From assembly GCA_964387945.1 (NCBI GenBank), contig CAYLYX010000015.1, positions 1 to 64,000 of the forward strand: DNA of 64,000 nucleotides. The letters are read 5' to 3'. This document shows positions 58,967 through 64,000 of this stretch, one piece after another; position 1 is the stretch's first letter; the number at the start of each line of letters is the position of its first letter. This stretch comes from Parvicella sp964387945 (GTDB lineage: Bacteria > Bacteroidota > Bacteroidia > Flavobacteriales_D > Parvicellaceae). The notes below the pieces were generated by a model. It searched no databases. It was not told the DNA's origin and worked only from the letters and a program-made list of their open reading frames with translations. The position numbers and the translations under genes were made by a program.

Positions 58967-60673
58967 ATGTACGATATTACGCAATTGAGCAGCCTGAAGT
59001 TGGCTGAGTTGAAGGAGATTGCCCAAAAACAAGGGCTTACAAAGTATGACAGGCTAAAAAAACAAGACTTGATCTACAAGATCTTAGACGAACAAGCAGA
59101 AGCACTGTCAAAGAAATCAGAGGGGGCAGATAAGGGTTCTCAAGGAAAGAGACCGAGAAAGAATACGAATCCGTCAAATCGACCATCTAATGATTCTAAT
59201 CCTAACTCCAATCGGAATAATAACAAGGATAATAAACCTGCTAATCAGAAAGGAGGACGAGGTGGAAGAAAACCAGCTGATGAAAAGAAGGAGGATTTAT
59301 TTAGCTTGACTGAAACGCCTGATGACAAGAAAGACGGTAAGGGTCAGTCAAACCAAAAGAACAATAAGTCTGATAACTCTTCGAATTCTTCGGATAATAA
59401 GAATAGTAACAAAAGCAATAGCGGCAATAATAACAATAACAACCGTCAGAATAATAACAATAACAACAATAACCGTAACCACAGAAAAGACAATAACAAC
59501 GGTAAGCATAAAAAGCAAGAGAAGAGAGATCCAGCGCTAGAGCATGGTTATAACTTTGACGGAATGGTCTTTAACGAAGGTGTTTTGGAGTTAATGCCAG
59601 AAGGGTATGGTTTCTTAAGATCTTCAGACTATAACTATCTCAATTCTCCTGATGATGTTTACGTATCTCAGTCTCAAGTGAAAATGTACGGACTGAAAAC
59701 TGGAGATACGGTGAAGGCGATGATCAGACCTCCAAGAGAAGGAGAGAGATATTTTCCGTTGATAAGAGTAGAAAAAGTAAACGGTAGAGACCCAGAATGG
59801 ATTAGAGACCGTGTGCCTTTTAAGTTTCTTACACCATTGTTCCCAGATGAAAAGATTAATTTAACAGGACATGATAACGAGTCGATGAGTACACGAATCA
59901 TGGACTTGTTTTCACCCATCGGAAAAGGACAGCGTGGAATGATCGTTGCACAACCAAAAACAGGTAAAACGGTTTTACTTAAAGATGTAGCCAACGCGAT
60001 TGCAGCCAATCACCCAGAAATCTACCTTATCGTTCTATTGATTGATGAACGACCAGAAGAGGTGACGGATATGCAAAGAAGTGTGAAAGCAGAAGTTGTG
60101 GCTTCTACCTTTGATGAACCTGCAGACAGACATGTAAAAGTGGCTAACATTGTTTTGGAAAAAGCCAAACGAATGACCGAAAGCGGTCACGATGTATGTA
60201 TTCTGTTAGATAGTATCACGCGTTTGGCGAGAGCATACAATACCGTTATGCCAGCATCTGGAAAAGTGCTTACTGGTGGTGTGGATGCGAATGCGTTACA
60301 AAAACCAAAGCGTTTCTTTGGAGCCGCAAGAAAAATCGAAAACGGAGGTTCTTTAACCATTCTTGCTACAGCTCTAACAGATACTGGTTCGAAAATGGAT
60401 GAGGTGATCTTTGAAGAATTTAAAGGAACAGGTAACATGGAGCTTCAGTTGGATCGAAAAATTGCCAACCGTAGAATTTTCCCAGCTATCGATATCTTGG
60501 CTTCTGGAACACGAAGAGAAGATCTGTTAATGAGCAAAGAAGAATTACAGCGTGTTTGGCTGTTGAGAAAATACTTGGCAGACATGAACCCAATTGAAGC
60601 AATGGAGTTCTTAAAAGATAGAATGGCAGGAACATCCAGCAATGAGGAGTTTCTTGTTTCTATGAACGGCTAA
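58967..60673 (+). CDS. rho: transcription termination factor Rho with Asn-rich insertion
   Basis: A 568-residue hexameric RNA helicase. An N-terminal Rho-N/SAP helix pair (5-40) is followed by a disordered, Lys-, Ser- and Asn-rich stretch (about 50-190, with long runs of Asn), then the primary RNA-binding domain (LMPEGYGFLRS) and the ATPase core with Walker A PKTGKT, LIDERPEEVTDM and SITRLARAYNTV. E. coli Rho is 419 residues; the excess is the insertion. Such insertions are known in Bacteroides Rho. Confidence 0.97.
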   Translation: MYDITQLSSLKLAELKEIAQKQGLTKYDRLKKQDLIYKILDEQAEALSKKSEGADKGSQGKRPRKNTNPSNRPSNDSNPNSNRNNNKDNKPANQKGGRGGRKPADEKKEDLFSLTETPDDKKDGKGQSNQKNNKSDNSSNSSDNKNSNKSNSGNNNNNNRQNNNNNNNNRNHRKDNNNGKHKKQEKRDPALEHGYNFDGMVFNEGVLELMPEGYGFLRSSDYNYLNSPDDVYVSQSQVKMYGLKTGDTVKAMIRPPREGERYFPLIRVEKVNGRDPEWIRDRVPFKFLTPLFPDEKINLTGHDNESMSTRIMDLFSPIGKGQRGMIVAQPKTGKTVLLKDVANAIAANHPEIYLIVLLIDERPEEVTDMQRSVKAEVVASTFDEPADRHVKVANIVLEKAKRMTESGHDVCILLDSITRLARAYNTVMPASGKVLTGGVDANALQKPKRFFGAARKIENGGSLTILATALTDTGSKMDEVIFEEFKGTGNMELQLDRKIANRRIFPAIDILASGTRREDLLMSKEELQRVWLLRKYLADMNPIEAMEFLKDRMAGTSSNEEFLVSMNG

Positions 60674-60687
60674 AAAAGAACAACGCT

Positions 60688-61605
60688 ATGCGCGTATCAA
60701 AAGTGAAGTACAAAGATTTGCTGGAAGCAGTCGATAAATTTGATAAAGCAAATATCAATACTTCTTGTGCTTCAATTCCTGAAGAAAATGACTTAGAAGA
60801 GTTTCTGGATGAAATGATTCATCCAGAAAGCTTTTCCAATAAAAGTATCCTCGGGATTGATATTTTCCAATACAGTCAATACGAATTAAAGAAACAGACC
60901 TTAATACCTTTTTTGTTTAAACTTATTCAAGACGCTGTTTTTGAGAATACAGTCGAAAGTAACGGGTATTTATTTCAGAAAACATCAAACACTAGGTTAG
61001 AAAAAGAGTTTATTCATACCGGGGATGGTGGTTTTCAGATTTTAGACACTCCGTTGCATGCCGTTTGTTTAGCTGTTAATTACGAATTGTTTATTCGATA
61101 TTATAATTCGTTTCATTTTTATCCGAAATTGAGAAAGTTGATCGGTCCCGTATCCTTCAGGTATTCGATTTCTTCTGGAGCTATTTTTCAGTTCAACCAG
61201 AATTACTTTGGTCCGGGAATTATCAACTGTGCTCGGATGCTTTCCAAAGATGATCTCAATCGTTGTTTGATGGATCAAAGTACACACGATTGGTTCTTGC
61301 ACACCATGATGGGAGTGGAAAATTTACAATTCATTTCAATTGAAGACATTGCTACCTATCCTCAATTTGCGCTTTACGACAGGAAGAATGCCAACGAGCA
61401 TGAAATGATCTTTCCGCATGAAAAGGACTTCTCCTTTCAGAAAATAATTTCTACAGACGTTCAACAGATTGGAGAAATTAAAGCCAAGCATACTACGTTA
61501 AATATTTACAACCTTCACCTTCAATTCTTAGGTTCCATTCGCGAAGCCAAAGACAAGCCGATTGTAATTACAATTGGTAACCTCAATTTGAGTGGTATTG
61601 ACTGA
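60688..61605 (+). CDS. class III nucleotidyl-cyclase-like protein
   Basis: A 305-residue soluble protein 14 bp after rho. The order of features follows the class III cyclase domain: Asp58 in LGIDIFQYS (first metal site), Asp113 in HTGDGGFQIL (second metal site), the strand RYSISSGAIF, and YFGPGIINCARMLS with Asn180 and Arg183. The Asn-Arg pair is separated by two residues instead of three, so activity is uncertain. The flanks (1-50 and 215-305) are of unknown type. No named family was recognised. Confidence 0.6.
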   Translation: MRVSKVKYKDLLEAVDKFDKANINTSCASIPEENDLEEFLDEMIHPESFSNKSILGIDIFQYSQYELKKQTLIPFLFKLIQDAVFENTVESNGYLFQKTSNTRLEKEFIHTGDGGFQILDTPLHAVCLAVNYELFIRYYNSFHFYPKLRKLIGPVSFRYSISSGAIFQFNQNYFGPGIINCARMLSKDDLNRCLMDQSTHDWFLHTMMGVENLQFISIEDIATYPQFALYDRKNANEHEMIFPHEKDFSFQKIISTDVQQIGEIKAKHTTLNIYNLHLQFLGSIREAKDKPIVITIGNLNLSGID

Positions 61606-61711
61606 TTGCAGGGAATTGCACATTTGCTCCTTAATAAGTTGAATAAGATTGATTTAACGTTTCGAGATTTGAAGACTAAATTTACTACGTAATTAAATCT
61701 TAGATCTGAGT

Positions 61712-63058
61712 ATGCCAAGAGGGAAAAAGAAGACTGAAAAGAAAATTTTCGTTTTAGACACATCCGTAATTTTACACGACCACAATTCCATTATTAGCTT
61801 CGATGAGCACGATGTTGCCATCCCGATTACGGTGCTAGAGGAGTTGGATAACTTTAAAATCGGTAACGACACCAAGAATTTTGCTTGTAGAGAGTTTATT
61901 CGAGTGCTTGATAAGTTGTCTAAAAACCAAACACTTTTGGATTGGGTGCCACTAAACGGAAGTGATAAAAAAGGAAAGTTTAAGATCATCATGCAAAATG
62001 AGAACGGTGATCTGGATGCAGAAAAAGTATTTGGTAAAAACAAAAACGATCATAAGATTCTTAACGCTGCACTGACACTCAAAGAGCAAGAGCCAGGTAG
62101 AAAGGTGATTTTGGTGAGTAAAGACATTAACCTGAGGCTCAAAGCCAAAGCGCTTGACCTGCAGGCTGAAGATTACGAAACCGGAAAGATCAAGGAAGAG
62201 AGCACGGGATATACTGGACAAACGGTGATAGAGAATGTTGATCCAGCCGTGATTCAGGAGTTGTACAAAAATAACGAGACCACCAATATTGAGGTCTTGG
62301 GAGATCAAAAAATCGATAATGGGTTCTACATCCTTAAGAATGACAAGAACTCCATCCTATGTTTTTTCAACCCCATCAAGCAAGTCATTGAGCGGGTAGA
62401 GAAACAATACGTTTATGGCATCAAGCCAAAAAATGCAGAGCAGACCTTTGCGATGCATGCTTTGCTCAACGATGATATAAAGCTCGTTACCCTTCAGGGA
62501 GTTGCAGGTACTGGAAAAACATTGCTGGCGTTGGCTTCAGCATTAGAAAAGAGCAATAAATACCATCAAATCATTCTGGCGAGACCTATCGTTCCGTTGA
62601 GTAATAAAGATATCGGTTTCTTGCCCGGGAGTGCAGAGGATAAGGTAAATCCCTATATGCAGCCTTTGTTTGATAACCTGTCTTACATTAAGAATCAATT
62701 TGGTGAGAACGAAAAGAAGACCAAGAAAGTTCAGGAAATGGAGCAAGACGGTAAGTTGAAAATTACAGCGCTTGCTTTCATTAGAGGACGTAGCTTGTCG
62801 AATGTTATTTTTATTGTGGATGAGGCACAGAACCTTACACCGCATGAAGTGAAGACCATCATCACGCGTGCAGGAGAAAACACCAAAATCATCTTTACAG
62901 GAGACGTACATCAGATTGATACACCATACCTCGATGAACAGTCAAATGGGTTGAGTTATATCATTGATCGCCTCAAGGGGAATGAACTTTTTGCGCATAT
63001 CTTGCTAGAAAAAGGCGAAAGAAGTGAGTTGGCTAATCTGGCGAATGAACTGCTTTAA
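61712..63058 (+). CDS. PIN-PhoH fusion protein (PhoH2/YlaK type)
   Basis: A 448-residue protein. An N-terminal PIN ribonuclease domain (about 11-150, FVLDTSVILHD with Asp16 and later acidic residues) is joined to a PhoH ATPase (about 235-448) with Walker A GVAGTGKTLLA, PIVPLSNKDIGFLPG, and Walker B NVIFIVDEAQNLTPHE. In mycobacteria PhoH2 of this design unwinds and cleaves RNA. Confidence 0.95.
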   Translation: MPRGKKKTEKKIFVLDTSVILHDHNSIISFDEHDVAIPITVLEELDNFKIGNDTKNFACREFIRVLDKLSKNQTLLDWVPLNGSDKKGKFKIIMQNENGDLDAEKVFGKNKNDHKILNAALTLKEQEPGRKVILVSKDINLRLKAKALDLQAEDYETGKIKEESTGYTGQTVIENVDPAVIQELYKNNETTNIEVLGDQKIDNGFYILKNDKNSILCFFNPIKQVIERVEKQYVYGIKPKNAEQTFAMHALLNDDIKLVTLQGVAGTGKTLLALASALEKSNKYHQIILARPIVPLSNKDIGFLPGSAEDKVNPYMQPLFDNLSYIKNQFGENEKKTKKVQEMEQDGKLKITALAFIRGRSLSNVIFIVDEAQNLTPHEVKTIITRAGENTKIIFTGDVHQIDTPYLDEQSNGLSYIIDRLKGNELFAHILLEKGERSELANLANELL

Positions 63059-63090
63059 AAATCTTAGTTTTCTGTAAAAGAGACTTCAAT

Positions 63091-63240
63091 TGTCACTTCG
63101 AGCGGAATGCAATGCAGATATGAAGTCTCACGCTCTTGTTGTAGAGATTCCTCCACTCGGTAAACCCTCGGTCGGAATGACAACGAAAAACGGAAGCTCA
63201 TCATTTGTCATTTCGACTGAAGCGAAGCGAAGAAACATAA
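63091..63240. repeat. TGTCA-TTCGA dispersed repeat, three half-sites
   Basis: TGTCACTTCGAGCGGA starts at 63091 and is facing an inverted partner ending GGTCGGAATGACA at 63182; a third half TGTCATTTCGACTGAAGCG begins at 63206. Elements of this sequence are, to my recollection, scattered in many Bacteroidota genomes. They resemble REP or miniature mobile elements. No transposase is nearby. Confidence 0.65.
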
Positions 63241-63282
63241 GTTCGGCAAAGCCAAATCTCCAGCTCAAATGATCCATTGCCA

Positions 63283-63308
63283 AAATAAAGTTGGCTATAA
63301 CTTTATTT
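63283..63308. repeat. AT-rich inverted repeat
   Basis: A perfect 10-bp inverted repeat AAATAAAGTT/AACTTTATTT with a 6-nt loop, 225 bp after phoH. It could be a terminator or a protein site; the evidence is symmetry only. Confidence 0.4.
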
Positions 63309-63414
63309 CAGGAATTAACAATTCATAGAATTTATGCAAATGCATAGATTTAAGTGGTGAACGATTTGTTCAGTATTCAAGAAGTAGATAAATTAGCGAC
63401 CTTAATTGACTTCT

Positions 63415-64000
63415 ATGAAAAAGATATTACTACTATCCCTAGTTACTCTTGTTACTCAGTATTTCGTAGCACAAAGCGTTCCACAGAAGATAAACTATCA
63501 AGCAGTTGCGCGCAACTCCAGCGGTGATTTAGTAACCAACTCATCGGTGAGTGTAGATGTTACTATTCTCTCAGGAAGTGCAACAGGCACGGTTGTTTAT
63601 GAAGAAACGCATGCTGTAACAACCAATAATTACGGTCTCTTTTATTTTAAAATCGGTGAAGGAGCAGTTATATCAGGTTCTATGGCTACCATCTCATGGG
63701 GGAATGCCAGTCATTTTTTGAATGTTCAGGTAAATGGAGATGACTTGGGAACAGTTCAATTGGTTAGCGTACCTTATGCTTTACAAGCAGGTAATGCGGC
63801 ATCGATTGCTGGAAACGTAGTGAATACGACCGCGCCTACCAACGGACAGGTTTTGGTCTTTAACGGAACATCAGGAGAATGGGAGGCACAGTCGCCATCT
63901 GGTTCCGCAGGAGCCAATTCAATCCTAATCTCTACAGTAGAAAATCCTGGAACCAACTGTACGAATGGAGGTTATTTTATGGAGTACGGAACGGATGATG
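63415..64000 (+). CDS. secreted surface protein, N-terminal part (cut by the window end)
   Basis: Frame open from ATG 63415 to the window end (195 complete codons). The signal peptide is MKKILLLSLVTLVTQYFVAQ; the mature region begins PQKINYQAVARNSSG, then a beta-sandwich (about 30-125) ending VSVPYALQAG. A Thr/Gly-rich linker with NTTAPTNGQVLVFNGTSGEW follows. This start is typical of long repeat or tail-fibre-like Bacteroidota surface proteins. The C-terminus is not visible. Confidence 0.85.
   Translation, partial: MKKILLLSLVTLVTQYFVAQSVPQKINYQAVARNSSGDLVTNSSVSVDVTILSGSATGTVVYEETHAVTTNNYGLFYFKIGEGAVISGSMATISWGNASHFLNVQVNGDDLGTVQLVSVPYALQAGNAASIAGNVVNTTAPTNGQVLVFNGTSGEWEAQSPSGSAGANSILISTVENPGTNCTNGGYFMEYGTDD

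Larger units (their letters stand above)
63059..63414. other. 356-bp intergenic region with dispersed repeats
   Basis: Contains the repeat elements at 63091-63240 and an AT-rich hairpin at 63283-63308. A 60-codon frame at 63090-63272 is made of repeat sequence and is not credited as a gene. A promoter for the gene at 63415 was not identified. Confidence 0.7.

Noticed and set aside
59322..59540. 72-codon frame with Thr/Ile repeats
   Set aside because: It is the out-of-frame reading of the Asn-rich AAT/AAC region of rho.
60688..61605. Pycsar anti-phage system
   Set aside because: Only a cyclase-like protein is present; no effector gene (TIR or membrane type) is adjacent, and the neighbours are housekeeping genes.
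63090..63272. 60-codon frame after phoH
   Set aside because: It consists of dispersed-repeat DNA and has no coding character.

Overview
The window is chromosomal DNA of a Bacteroidota bacterium, most likely a flavobacterium-like member of the order Flavobacteriales. The evidence is type IX secretion sorting domains of both kinds (a type A C-terminus at 25073-25675 and a gliding-motility-type C-terminus at 48557-50761), a large CarboxypepD_reg/TonB-dependent receptor, a Rho factor with a long Asn-rich insertion, and Bacteroidota-type promoters (TTTG, about 17-21 bp, TAnnTTTG). Family or genus cannot be fixed from the sequence alone. No rRNA, tRNA, CRISPR array, prophage or transposase was seen. 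Coding density is high and most neighbours overlap or lie within 30 bp.

Layout. 1-3 kb: minus-strand operon of an ECF sigma factor, a small membrane protein, a Spy/CpxP-like His-rich protein, an MbnP-like protein and a MauG-like diheme protein. 3-5.4 kb: NatAB-type ABC exporter. 5.5-8.5 kb: SGNH-like protein plus MBOAT acyltransferase. 8.5-10 kb: kynureninase with a tiny membrane protein. 10-17.5 kb: a beta-repeat membrane protein, fabD, Bax-inhibitor-1, YugP protease, 6-pyruvoyl-tetrahydropterin synthase/QueD, a MerR regulator, a degenerate M23 protein, a TPR protein and a lipoprotein. 17.5-24.6 kb: serS, a voltage-gated channel, rpmA-rplU, a rhomboid-like protein and an AddA/RecB-like helicase-nuclease. 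24.6-29.7 kb: DUF2452, a T9SS cargo, a Kazal lipoprotein, NifU/Mrp, an 11-residue-repeat protein and TrmN6. 29.8-36.4 kb: mutL, two tandem rhomboids, an EEP-family protein, an RsmI-like methyltransferase and RMD1. 36.5-43.6 kb: phosphatase, pckA, GSCFA protein, aldehyde dehydrogenase, and a TPR kinase/LuxR regulator pair. 43.6-48.5 kb: S9 oligopeptidase and an OxyR-peroxiredoxin-thioredoxin-DUF6952-Dps oxidative-stress cluster. 48.6-58.8 kb: large T9SS protein, TonB receptor, beta-helix lipoprotein, and a divergent PhoB-like regulator overlapping a SpoIIE-type phosphatase. 59-64 kb: rho, a class III nucleotidyl-cyclase-like protein, PhoH, a dispersed-repeat region and the start of a surface protein cut by the window end.

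The parts most worth a second look are: the ECF/Spy/MbnP/diheme operon, whose terminal cytochrome has a non-canonical C-terminus; the knot-like 11-residue repeat protein; the cyclase-like protein between rho and phoH; a channel with an acidic, calcium-channel-like selectivity filter; a readable OxyR operator; and a set of 11-bp-phased direct repeats beside the PhoB-like regulator. Several genes also have the -7 promoter element only 2-5 nt before the start codon, implying leaderless mRNAs.
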